Origin: Lentimicrobium sp.
Lineage (GTDB): Bacteria; Bacteroidota; Bacteroidia; Bacteroidales; Lentimicrobiaceae
Direction: 5' to 3'
DNA: 6,974 nucleotides
NCBI GenBank assembly: GCA_013336205.1
Contig: JAAXUD010000143.1
Span: 1-6,974 of the forward strand
The translations under genes and the position numbers were made by a program. Shown here in pieces: positions 1 to 6,178 of this stretch. Below the pieces are notes generated by a model that was not told where the DNA came from, searched no databases, and was given only the letters and a program-made list of their open reading frames with translations. Every line of letters begins with the position of its first letter. Position 1 is the first letter of the stretch.

Positions 1-1038
1 GCCGGCGCTACCGGGCAAGGTAAATCGGTAGGACTTAATGCAATCATTACCTCTATTCTTTACAGGAAACATCCATCACAGGTAAAATTTGTGATGATTG
101 ATCCTAAAAAAGTCGAACTGACGCTGTTTTCTAAAATAGAACGCCATTTTCTGGCTAAACTTCCTGATTCAGAGGAAGCCATTATTACCGATACGCGTAA
201 GGTTGTCCGTACACTCAATTCGCTGAATATTGAAATGGATAACCGCTACGACCTGCTTAAAGATGCCCAGGTCAGAAACATTAAAGAGTACAACGAAAGG
301 TTTGTGGCCAGAAAACTGAATCCGCTGCATGGACATCATTTCCTACCCTACCTGATCGTTGTAATCGATGAGTTTGCCGATCTCATTATGACTGCCGGCA
401 AAGAGATCGAAGCGCCCCTTACCCGTTTAGCCCAGCTTGCCAGGGCAATTGGTATTCACCTCATTATTGCCACTCAACGACCTTCAGTTAATATTATTAC
501 CGGAACGATCAAAGCCAATTTTCCTGCCCGAATAGCATTCCGGGTAATTTCTAAAATTGACTCACGCACCATTCTTGATACCGGAGGCGCTGATCAGCTG
601 GTCGGTCGCGGTGATATGCTACTTTCAACCGGCAGCGACCTTATCAGGCTTCAATGTGCCTTTGTTGACACCCATGAGGTAGAAAGAGTAACTGAGTTTA
701 TTGGCTCACAGCGCGCTTATCCCGATGCTTATCACCTGCCTGAATTTGCAGATGAACACGATGAAAAAGAGGTCGATTTTGATCCGGGACAGCGTGATGA
801 ATTATTTGAAGATGCCGCCAGAATTATAGTTGCAACCCAGCAGGGAAGCACTTCGCTGCTACAACGAAAATTAAAACTGGGATACAACAGAGCCGGGCGT
901 ATTATTGATCAGCTCGAAGCAGCAGGAATTGTTGGTGCCTTCGAAGGAAGTAAGGCCCGTGAGGTAAAAGTTGCCAACGAGATGGCTTTGGAACAGTTTT
1001 TGAAAGACCTTAACCTCGACAACAGAAACAATAATTAA
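1..1038 (+). CDS. ftsK: DNA translocase FtsK, C-terminal part (5' end outside window)
   Basis: FtsK/SpoIIIE translocases are hexameric ATPases at the division septum that pump chromosome ends into daughter cells and activate XerCD recombination at dif. The frame is open from base 1, so 345 C-terminal residues are visible. The membrane segments, linker and alpha domain lie outside the window. The first visible residues form the Walker A motif GATGQGKS, followed by VGLNAI. Walker B with IDEF is near residues 121-124, ATQRPSV near 157-163 and GRGDML near 202-207. A winged-helix gamma domain, which reads KOPS-type polarity sequences, covers about 266-325 and includes GSTSLLQRKLKLGYNRAGR. The internal GTG/ATG at 91-96 is not a start, because Walker A lies upstream in the same frame. 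It ends 20 bp before lolA on the same strand, so the two are probably co-transcribed. The identification is secure. Confidence 0.97.
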   Translation, partial: AGATGQGKSVGLNAIITSILYRKHPSQVKFVMIDPKKVELTLFSKIERHFLAKLPDSEEAIITDTRKVVRTLNSLNIEMDNRYDLLKDAQVRNIKEYNERFVARKLNPLHGHHFLPYLIVVIDEFADLIMTAGKEIEAPLTRLAQLARAIGIHLIIATQRPSVNIITGTIKANFPARIAFRVISKIDSRTILDTGGADQLVGRGDMLLSTGSDLIRLQCAFVDTHEVERVTEFIGSQRAYPDAYHLPEFADEHDEKEVDFDPGQRDELFEDAARIIVATQQGSTSLLQRKLKLGYNRAGRIIDQLEAAGIVGAFEGSKAREVKVANEMALEQFLKDLNLDNRNNN

Positions 1039-1058
1039 TTAACATAGACAAACAAACC

Positions 1059-1685
1059 ATGAAAAGAATAATAGTTTCACTGATTGCTCTTTTATTTGTA
1101 ACTACTGCATTCTCCCAGGCTGACAAGAAAGCGCGTGCAATTCTTGATGAGGTATCAGCGAAAACCAAGACCTATAAAACCATCAGAATTGAATTTACCT
1201 ATAAAATGGAAAACACAGCTCAGAAAATTAACGAAAGTTACAAAGGTGTGCTGATTTCAAAAGGGGATAAATACAAACTTTCATTCTCAGGTCAGGATGT
1301 GATCAGTGATGGCAAAACTGTATGGACATTTGTTAAAGACGCAAATGAAGTTCAGATTAACGATGTCAGCAAAGACGGCGATAGCTTCACTCCTACCAAT
1401 CTGCTGAACACTTACAATGAGAATTATAAAGCAAAACTGGTGAAAGAGACTGCCAAAGAAAAGATTCTTGAATTAACACCTATCCAGAAAAAGAACTTTA
1501 ACAAAGTAAAAGTTACGATTGAATCCGCCAGAAAAATCGTCAGCAGTTTGTCTATTTTTGATAAAAATGGCAGTGTTTATACCTATCAGGTAAATAAATT
1601 TGAAACAGATCAGGCTTTCAATGACAATACTTTTATTTTTAAAGCTTCAGAACATCCTGGCGTCGAAACAGTTGACATGCGGTAG
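1059..1685 (+). CDS. lolA: LolA-like outer-membrane lipoprotein carrier protein
   Basis: LolA is a soluble periplasmic chaperone that takes lipoproteins from the inner-membrane LolCDE complex and carries them to the outer membrane. The 208-residue product has a signal peptide (KR, then a hydrophobic run to about residue 18, then AFSQA), with cleavage likely near residues 19-21. There is no lipobox cysteine, as expected for a soluble carrier. The rest matches the LolA half-barrel pattern. YKTIRIEFTYKMEN is an early strand, YKGVLISKGDKYKLSF and ISDGKTVWTFVKDANEVQI are the central strands, and DKNGSVYTYQV with FIFKA are near the end. The length is typical of the family. The ATG follows ftsK by 20 bp, and this ftsK-lolA order recurs in Bacteroidota. 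No Shine-Dalgarno is visible, which is normal for the phylum. The remaining doubt is only between LolA proper and a LolA-fold paralogue. Confidence 0.9.
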   Translation: MKRIIVSLIALLFVTTAFSQADKKARAILDEVSAKTKTYKTIRIEFTYKMENTAQKINESYKGVLISKGDKYKLSFSGQDVISDGKTVWTFVKDANEVQINDVSKDGDSFTPTNLLNTYNENYKAKLVKETAKEKILELTPIQKKNFNKVKVTIESARKIVSSLSIFDKNGSVYTYQVNKFETDQAFNDNTFIFKASEHPGVETVDMR

Positions 1686-1712
1686 CTTTTAACTTTTCCT
1701 GCTTCTTCAAAC

Positions 1713-1759
1713 AAATCCATTGGTTATAAGGTTTATTAGAAAAACCGACCAATGGATTT
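1713..1759 (+). repeat. 12-bp perfect inverted repeat covering the next gene's start codon
   Basis: AAATCCATTGGT (1713-1724) is exactly complementary to ACCAATGGATTT (1748-1759), with a 23-base spacer. The ATG of the following gene (1752-1754) lies inside the right arm. In mRNA the hairpin would hide the start codon. Only four T residues (1757-1760) sit at the end of the right arm, so it is a weak candidate as an intrinsic terminator for lolA. The complementarity is directly visible; a regulatory role is inferred. Confidence 0.55.
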
Positions 1760-2222
1760 TCTGTATAAAATATCTCTGCTTCTTCATTCCTGGAACCGAT
1801 GGGCGATTCTGATATTCGGAATTGCTGTAATTGTTTTTGCCATAAAAGGCCTGAACTCAGGTTCCAAATACAATAACACCAGCCGGAAAAGTATGTTCTA
1901 CTTCATACTTAGCCTTCATCTTCAGCTACTTGTAGGTTTACTCCTATATTTTGTTCTAAGCCCTGTAACATCCGCTGCATTGAATGATTTTGGAGCGGCT
2001 ATGAAAGATGGAACACTCAGATACTGGGCTGTTGAACATGCTTTTGTTAACATTCTTGCAATTGCTGTCGCACAAACAGGTAGCATAATCGTCAGGAAAA
2101 GAACAAATGACCGGGATAAACACAGACTGGCACTGATCTGGACAATCATTGCGATGGTTCTTATAATCGCTATGATTCCAATGGGAATGATGGGCGTTGA
2201 AAGACCCTGGTTCAGGTTCTGA
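1752..2222 (+). CDS. Small four-helix membrane protein (Bacteroidota cytochrome b-like family)
   Basis: This 156-residue protein has four likely membrane helices, at about 17-33, 49-69, 93-114 and 126-145. The short loops are charged (KYNNTSRKS near 39-47 and RKRTNDRDKHR near 115-125). Histidines lie at 12 (LLHSWNRW), 56 (LHLQLL), 96 (VEHAFV) and 124. The pattern of LHSxxRW, then HLQLLxGLLLYF, then MKDGTLRYWxVEH matches a family of small Bacteroidota membrane proteins often annotated as cytochrome B. The spacing of the helix-embedded histidines would allow heme binding, but no biochemical role is established that I know of. The ATG at 1752 fits the usual short N-terminal lead before the first histidine. 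It lies 66 bp after lolA, with an inverted repeat across its start. The membrane topology is clear; the redox function is a guess. Confidence 0.75.
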   Translation: MDFLYKISLLLHSWNRWAILIFGIAVIVFAIKGLNSGSKYNNTSRKSMFYFILSLHLQLLVGLLLYFVLSPVTSAALNDFGAAMKDGTLRYWAVEHAFVNILAIAVAQTGSIIVRKRTNDRDKHRLALIWTIIAMVLIIAMIPMGMMGVERPWFRF

Positions 2223-2297
2223 GTATATTTCTGGTAAATTCATAGCAGAACAAGAGTTTGGGTGATTTTTGCAAACATCCATCAATAAGTGCCTGCT

Positions 2298-2324
2298 TCA
2301 TCATTGCAATGCAAGCAATGATGA
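2298..2324. terminator. Stem-loop between two convergent genes, possible bidirectional terminator
   Basis: TCATCATTGC (2298-2307) pairs perfectly with GCAATGATGA (2315-2324) around a 7-base loop. It lies between the stop of the membrane-protein gene and, 4 bp away, the stop of the convergent glycosidase gene. No strong T-tract follows on either strand, so it may act with Rho or as a 3'-end stabiliser rather than as a classical intrinsic terminator. Confidence 0.5.
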
Positions 2325-2328
2325 TATC

Positions 2329-3882
2329 TTAATTGTCCCCGGCAACAAATGAATTTGTACCTGCCCTGACGTCAAAAGAGCTGATTTTGTTTCCTGATTT
2401 GACTTCAAGTATAAAAGGCTCATTACTTTCAATTGTAATGTGAGCCGGTGAAGTTATATTCTTTCTCTTCTCCACTATTGCTGTTATAATTACATTCCCT
2501 GATCTGAGATTACGAATTCCATGCTTGTCAATTCGTTGTAAGTTCCAGGTTATTTTGCCGGCAGGTGCATCGGGTCTGAAACCCAGGATATTTTCAATTA
2601 GCAATTGAATTGGTCCACAGCCTGACCAGCCAACAAAACCCGGCCGTGACCAAACTCCTCTCATTGCTGATTCCGGTGCATAATTTTCCCAGATAGTTCC
2701 GGTCTTCAGATAAACTGAATTAATTACTTCCAGGTATGTGTAAACAGATTCAGTAGCAAATTCAGTTGCACCGGTAATCTCAGGATGCTTGTCTATTCCT
2801 TTGATTACCATAACATTTGTGGGTGCCCAAACGCTGCCAAGCCAGTATTCTCCATCGGCTTTGTACTTTTCATGATCTGCCGCCAATGAAGGGAATGGGG
2901 TTGGCCGCCAAAAGGTGCGTGGATCTTTAAGGTTCGTGATTAGTTTTGAGGCCTGATTCTCAGTAGCTATCCCTGCCAGCATTGGCCAGAAACAGGCAAT
3001 CGTTTTACATTTTACCTGAGTTCCTGAATCATCAATGTCGTAATAAAGGCCATCCTGCTCATTCCACATAAACTCATTGATCAGCGTCGCAATTTCTTGT
3101 GCTTTGGCAGTGCAGTCAGCAGATTCAGCATTCATTCCCAACACTTTATAAATATTTGCCAGGCTCTCATACATCATAACCATCTGCGCCGACATGTCGG
3201 TCCAGCCTGAACCAGAACGTGGTGTATTGTCCATCCCAGAACCAAGTCCGGTTTGCCAGTATAAACGGTGCACAGTTCCGCTTTTCTTCCTGAATTGCTC
3301 AAGCCATTCAGCATACTTTTCCAGTGGAAGAATTATTGATTTAAACCGTTCCTTGTCACCTGATATCAGGTAATACTGCCATTCAACCCAACTGAATAAA
3401 GGAGGATTAACTGTATGTTCCCGCCCTCCAAAGACAAAATCACTACCATCAGTTTCACTGATTTCCCGGCAGATGTATCCATTTTCATACTGCATGCGAT
3501 AGAAATTATCGAGTGATCCGATGGTTGGAAATACATCAAAACCATACCTCGAAAACATAAGCATGAAAAAAGTATCCCATTGAAATATCTGAGGTGCAAA
3601 CGCTTCATCAATATAATCGGATACGAAAGGTGAGCCTTTTAAAGGATTTCGAAAATGATCAAAAGCGATCTGCCAGGTATTATAATACAGGTCAATCATC
3701 CAGGGATCATCAGTAAGTATTGGTTCCGGCAATAATGAACGTGATTCAGCAAAATCAGGCAACTGCTGACCTGAATATTCCTTCTTTGTGAAATATGATC
3801 CCCTTTTCCCTGAATCTTCGTATTGTGCATTCACGGTTATAAAGAACATTATCAGGAAAATAAATATTGACAATTTTCTCAT
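2329..3882 (-). CDS. Secreted trehalase/GH63-like (MGH1-like) glycoside hydrolase
   Basis: This 517-residue protein starts with a type I signal peptide (MRKL, a hydrophobic run, then VNAQ near 17-20). It has no lipobox, so it is probably periplasmic or secreted. The rest looks like the (alpha/alpha)6-barrel clan that includes trehalase (GH37), GH63 and mannosylglycerate hydrolase. QWDTFF lies at 101-106, SGMDNTPR at 215-222, WLGSVWAPTN at 347-356 and GTIWENYAPES at 395-405. By family analogy Asp218 would be the general acid and Glu399 the general base. A short beta-rich tail follows from about 440. Members cleave alpha-glucosides, alpha-mannosides or mannosylglycerate, and the substrate cannot be read from sequence. 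It lies divergent from a NrtR/AraR-type regulator, suggesting sugar-dependent control. The nearest good promoter is about 360 bp upstream (TATCTTTG, 4241-4248). The family is confident, the substrate unknown. Confidence 0.88.
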   Translation of the reverse strand: MRKLSIFIFLIMFFITVNAQYEDSGKRGSYFTKKEYSGQQLPDFAESRSLLPEPILTDDPWMIDLYYNTWQIAFDHFRNPLKGSPFVSDYIDEAFAPQIFQWDTFFMLMFSRYGFDVFPTIGSLDNFYRMQYENGYICREISETDGSDFVFGGREHTVNPPLFSWVEWQYYLISGDKERFKSIILPLEKYAEWLEQFRKKSGTVHRLYWQTGLGSGMDNTPRSGSGWTDMSAQMVMMYESLANIYKVLGMNAESADCTAKAQEIATLINEFMWNEQDGLYYDIDDSGTQVKCKTIACFWPMLAGIATENQASKLITNLKDPRTFWRPTPFPSLAADHEKYKADGEYWLGSVWAPTNVMVIKGIDKHPEITGATEFATESVYTYLEVINSVYLKTGTIWENYAPESAMRGVWSRPGFVGWSGCGPIQLLIENILGFRPDAPAGKITWNLQRIDKHGIRNLRSGNVIITAIVEKRKNITSPAHITIESNEPFILEVKSGNKISSFDVRAGTNSFVAGDN

Positions 3883-4014
3883 AGAAACGAAATTTAAGCA
3901 GGTGATTACTGATTTTTATATTTATAACACATCCATAGAGTAAGCTAAGGTAACTATTGAATGATAATATTAGTCCTATGTATTGAAATATCCCACTAAG
4001 GTGCTGATTTATTA

Positions 4015-4235
4015 AATTAAAAAAGACCGGCTAATATGAAGTATCTGATCTACTTATAATTTTTCTACAGCGAATTCACAAATTGACAACCACCAAATAA
4101 TCAACAGCTTGCTCTCAGAAAAAATCAGACAATTCAAAAGCCGGTCTTCAATAAACCAGAATTATTAACTCATCTGCCACTTTACTCAAAAACCAAATCA
4201 ACAGATGATAATTAGTGTACTTTTAACACTAACAA
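4015..4235 (-). ncRNA. Candidate structured leader/small RNA ending in an intrinsic terminator
   Basis: Read on the minus strand, four nested complementary segments form one long arm. They are 4139-4148 with 4023-4032 (10 bp, AAGACCGGCT/AGCCGGTCTT), 4133-4136 with 4037-4040 (4 bp), 4124-4129 with 4044-4049 (6 bp), and 4117-4123 with 4060-4066 (7 bp, with a 10-base bulge on one side). A 50-base apical region remains. Six U residues (4024-4019) follow the GC-rich closing stem only on this strand. The upstream boundary is inferred from the TATCTTTG box at 4248-4241. The product would be about 220 nt, either a free-standing small RNA or a terminated 5' leader of the glycosidase gene. I cannot assign a known RNA family; a 6S-like arm or a degraded miniature inverted-repeat element are alternatives. 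Confidence 0.35.
4212..4232. promoter_or_regulatory. 21-bp palindrome, likely operator (site A)
   Basis: TTAGTGT (4212-4218) and ACACTAA (4226-4232) are perfect 7-bp inverted arms separated by 7 bases. A roughly 21-bp palindrome is the usual type of target for NrtR-family winged-helix dimers. It begins about 9 bp downstream of the minus-strand TATCTTTG box, so it would cover the first transcribed bases, a position suited to repression. That the neighbouring regulator binds it is inferred. Confidence 0.6.
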
Positions 4236-4240
4236 CATTA

Positions 4241-4248
4241 CAAAGATA
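4241..4248 (-). promoter_or_regulatory. Bacteroidota-type -7 promoter element facing the glycosidase gene
   Basis: The minus strand reads TATCTTTG, an exact fit to the TAnnTTTG -7 consensus of Bacteroidota primary sigma factor. Transcription would start around 4234-4236 and run toward the glycosidase, giving a leader of about 350 nt. No convincing TTG at -33 is visible. It is the only TAnnTTTG on the minus strand of this intergenic region. Confidence 0.5.
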
Positions 4249-4281
4249 TTTCTTTATTTAAAAGGTTGATAATTTTTAAAC

Positions 4282-4298
4282 ATTTTTTTGAAAAAAAT
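4282..4298. repeat. A/T-tract palindrome
   Basis: ATTTTTTT (4282-4289), a single G, then AAAAAAAT (4291-4298) form a perfect 17-base palindrome between the two divergent promoters. Tracts like this bend DNA and can raise promoter activity. As a hairpin it has no GC stem, so a terminator role is unlikely. Confidence 0.4.
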
Positions 4299-4425
4299 AT
4301 TTTATAAATCACATCTATTTGATATTAAATTACATATGCCTGCCAATTGATATTTAGCAGATTACTTATTTTAAAAAACGGCTTGCTCCTGATTTATAAA
4401 AATAAACAAATTCCTATTGGCTGAC

Positions 4426-4446
4426 TTATCATATTTTATACACTAA
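4426..4446. promoter_or_regulatory. Degenerate second operator-like site (site B)
   Basis: TTATCAT-N7-ACACTAA matches site A at 15 of 21 positions and keeps one arm (ACACTAA, 4440-4446) exactly. It ends 26 bp upstream of the plus-strand TATATTTG box, at or just above the -33 region, as expected for autoregulation of the regulator gene. Only one half-site is strong, so binding would be weaker than at site A. Confidence 0.4.
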
Positions 4447-4472
4447 CCCATCCATCTTTAGCAATTATTCCT

Positions 4473-4480
4473 TATATTTG
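4473..4480 (+). promoter_or_regulatory. Bacteroidota-type -7 promoter element for the regulator gene
   Basis: TATATTTG fits TAnnTTTG exactly. Transcription would start near 4485-4487, giving a leader of about 60 nt before the ATG at 4547. No clear -33 TTG is seen at the expected distance. Confidence 0.5.
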
Positions 4481-4546
4481 TCGCAGTTTTGAGTTTTCCT
4501 GCAAGCCCGATATTCACACATAGTTCCACAGATACAACAATATTGA

Positions 4547-5293
4547 ATGAAAGAAAGTGAAAACAACACACTGAATTATCATGTGTCTGTTGACTGTGCA
4601 ATTTTCGGATTTGACTTCAGTAAACTTAATGTTATACTGATGGAACGAAATTTTGCATACAACGGTGTTGAATACAATGATCTGAAATTACCTGGAGACC
4701 TTGTACGAAAAGATGAAGATCTGGACACAGCCGCTTCAAGAGTTTTAAAAGAATTAACTGGCCTGGAAAATATTTACCTGAAGCAATTTGCTGCAATAGG
4801 AACACCCAACCGGCTTAAAAGATTTGAGCGGGACATGGAATGGCTCCGGCGTATCGGGCATCCGGAAGAAGTTGTAGTAACGGTTGCCTATTACTCCCTT
4901 ATTAACATTGAACGGGATAGAATAGATAAATCCGGACTACCGGCAGATGCCCGCTGGCACCCGGTTGCAGACATTAAGGAACTGTCTTTTGATCATATGG
5001 ATATACTTACCGATGCACTCATAACCTTAAGAAATGAGCTTCGTTCCAACCCTATCGGTTTTGAGTTATTGCCGCCCAAATTTACGCTGAGTCAGCTTCA
5101 GAAACTCTATGAAGTTATCCTGGGTACCGAGCTGGATAAAAGAAACTTCAGAAAAAAGGTCTCCAATATGCCCTATGTTGTTCCCATCAACGAAAAGGAA
5201 AGCGGAGTTTCACACAAACCTGCGCGCTACTATATTTTTAGTAAGAAAGTTTACGAGAAAACCCGTAAAAATTCCTTTGATTTTTCCGTCTGA
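4547..5293 (+). CDS. NrtR/AraR-type transcriptional regulator (degenerate Nudix domain plus winged helix)
   Basis: This 248-residue protein has the architecture of Nudix-related transcription factors. An N-terminal Nudix fold covers about residues 10-165, and a C-terminal winged-helix DNA-binding domain covers about 172-245 (FTLSQLQKLYEVILG, then DKRNFRKKV, then PARYYIF). The Nudix box at 49-73 has kept Glu57, Arg65 and Glu69. The glycine at 51 is Asp, and the catalytic glutamates at 66 and 70 are Val and Leu, so hydrolase activity is improbable and the domain should act as a ligand sensor. In this family NrtR senses ADP-ribose and controls NAD genes, while Bacteroides AraR senses arabinose. 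Divergence from a glycosidase gene favours a sugar ligand here, but the identity is unknown. Two operator-like palindromes lie in the gap. The ATG at 4547 gives a normal N-terminus. Confidence 0.88.
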   Translation: MKESENNTLNYHVSVDCAIFGFDFSKLNVILMERNFAYNGVEYNDLKLPGDLVRKDEDLDTAASRVLKELTGLENIYLKQFAAIGTPNRLKRFERDMEWLRRIGHPEEVVVTVAYYSLINIERDRIDKSGLPADARWHPVADIKELSFDHMDILTDALITLRNELRSNPIGFELLPPKFTLSQLQKLYEVILGTELDKRNFRKKVSNMPYVVPINEKESGVSHKPARYYIFSKKVYEKTRKNSFDFSV

Positions 5294-5303
5294 AGTATCT
5301 TTG
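5276..5303 (+). promoter_or_regulatory. Promoter for the hypothetical protein-acylphosphatase operon
   Basis: TATCTTTG (5296-5303) is an exact TAnnTTTG element, with TTTG (5276-5279) 16 bases upstream as a possible -33 element at slightly short spacing. The -7 box starts 2 bp after the regulator's stop codon. Transcription would begin near 5308-5310, about 22 bases before the ATG at 5332, so the downstream pair need not depend on the regulator's promoter. Confidence 0.6.
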
Positions 5304-5331
5304 CCAGCTTTTAGAATTCCTTTTGTTAGTT

Positions 5332-5901
5332 ATGCAAAATATTGAACCATTTTACGCCTGGAGCCTGCTTTATAACGCCTCAGAGGACAGCAAATCACCT
5401 TTCTACGGAAGAGTTTACAGCGAGACCCAATGCATAAACTCAGTATACAATTACTATATTCATCCGCAATGGGATGAAATGGGTTCAGCCACCCTTTATG
5501 TTAAGCTGTTGTTTGCTGATTATAATCTGGGCTTTTGTGTGATCGAGTTGCTTGGCGAATGGAATGACTTGCTTTACAATGATATAATGTTTCTGAAGCG
5601 TAACATAGCTGAAACATTGATGGATGCAGGAATTAACAAGTTTATTCTGATAGGGGAAAATGTGCTGAATTTTCATGCAGACGATGATTCTTATTATCAG
5701 GAATGGTTTGACGAACTGGAGGATGGATGGATTGCATGCATTAATTTCAGGGATCATGTGCTTGGGGAAATCCAGAGAGGCCGGCTTGATTATTACCTGG
5801 CCATCGGCGGAAAACTGGATGATATTGACTGGCGAACCCTGAATCCTCAACAATTATTTACCCTGGTTGACAGCTTAATTATGAAAAGATTAAATGCCTG
5901 A
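5332..5901 (+). CDS. Conserved Bacteroidota hypothetical protein
   Basis: I do not recognise a characterised family. The 189-residue product is soluble and rich in aromatic residues, with no signal peptide or membrane helix, so it is probably cytoplasmic. Visible landmarks are IHPQWDEMGSATLYVKLLF (43-61), IELLGEWNDLLYNDIMFLKRN (71-91), the core-like strand KFILIGENVLNFH (103-115), and an acidic stretch DDDSYYQEWFDELEDGW (117-133). Alternating hydrophobic strands and helices suggest a compact alpha/beta fold. The strings feel like a conserved lineage-specific family, but I cannot confirm that here. I prefer the ATG at 5332 to an in-frame TTG at 5323, because ATG is standard and fits the promoter at 5296-5303. 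Its last 8 bp overlap the acylphosphatase gene, so the two are translationally coupled and may act together. Confidence 0.75.
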   Translation: MQNIEPFYAWSLLYNASEDSKSPFYGRVYSETQCINSVYNYYIHPQWDEMGSATLYVKLLFADYNLGFCVIELLGEWNDLLYNDIMFLKRNIAETLMDAGINKFILIGENVLNFHADDDSYYQEWFDELEDGWIACINFRDHVLGEIQRGRLDYYLAIGGKLDDIDWRTLNPQQLFTLVDSLIMKRLNA

Positions 5902-6178
5902 AAGGATGAGTAAAACCAATGAAATAATAAGGGTTTATGGCAGGGTACAAGGTGTTGGCTTTCGCTATTCGGCTCAGATTATTGCATCCGGTATGGGTCT
6001 TTCAGGATACGCCACCAATGAATCAGATGGGTCGGTATATATTGAAGCCGAAGGAAGCAGGGAACAACTTGATCTTTTTATTGAATGGTGCCGCAAAGGC
6101 CCTGCCAGGGCTATAGTGCAGGATGTCAGACATTTTCCCGGCAAATTGATGAATTATACTTCATTCAGAATCAGATAA
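5894..6178 (+). CDS. acyP: Acylphosphatase
   Basis: Acylphosphatase hydrolyses carboxyl-phosphate bonds such as those of acetyl phosphate, carbamoyl phosphate and 1,3-bisphosphoglycerate; it is a small cytoplasmic ferredoxin-like enzyme. The 94-residue product has the signature GRVQGVGFR (16-24), with the phosphate-binding Arg24, and Asn42 in GYATNESDG (38-46), which positions the catalytic water. The 18-residue spacing between them is canonical. TSFRIR closes the fold. The ATG at 5894 overlaps the upstream gene by 8 bp. A second in-frame ATG at 5906 would also leave a full domain and may be the true start. The 3' end overlaps the convergent NUDIX gene by 18 bp. The physiological substrate is not known from the family. 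Confidence 0.95.
   Translation: MPERMSKTNEIIRVYGRVQGVGFRYSAQIIASGMGLSGYATNESDGSVYIEAEGSREQLDLFIEWCRKGPARAIVQDVRHFPGKLMNYTSFRIR

Larger units (their letters stand above)
3883..4546. other. 664-bp AT-rich divergent intergenic region
   Basis: I see no convincing protein-coding frame here. The region holds, left to right, a glycosidase-proximal stretch with no clear promoter (3883-4014), a long imperfect inverted repeat (4019-4148), a 21-bp palindrome (4212-4232), a minus-strand TATCTTTG box (4241-4248), an A/T-tract palindrome (4282-4298), a degenerate second copy of the operator (4426-4446) and a plus-strand TATATTTG box (4473-4480). It is long for a promoter region between two genes and clearly richer in A+T than the flanking genes. 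Confidence 0.8.

Noticed and set aside
1956..2285. Minus-strand open frame of about 109 codons opposite the membrane-protein gene.
   Set aside because: Its composition has no domain-like pattern and it is antisense to a clearly structured membrane protein; it is a shadow frame.
3970..3999. TTAGT (3970-3974) and ACTAA (3995-3999) as a third operator.
   Set aside because: The spacing (30 bp overall) differs from the 21-bp sites, and at the correct distance from the CCACTAA half-site the bases are TGTATTG, which does not match.
4023..4148. A miniature mobile element with 10-bp terminal inverted repeats (AAGACCGGCT/AGCCGGTCTT).
   Set aside because: No target-site duplication is visible at the ends, no second copy exists in the window, and the internal segments also pair and end in a U-tract, which fits an RNA structure better. 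It cannot be fully excluded without a genome search.
5323..5331. TTG at 5323 as the start of the 189-residue hypothetical protein.
   Set aside because: It adds only three residues, lies closer to the predicted transcription start, and an ATG follows in frame at 5332.
5485..5853. Minus-strand open frame of about 122 codons opposite the hypothetical protein gene.
   Set aside because: It is fully antisense to a gene with a good promoter and coupled neighbour, and its translation shows no recognisable motif.
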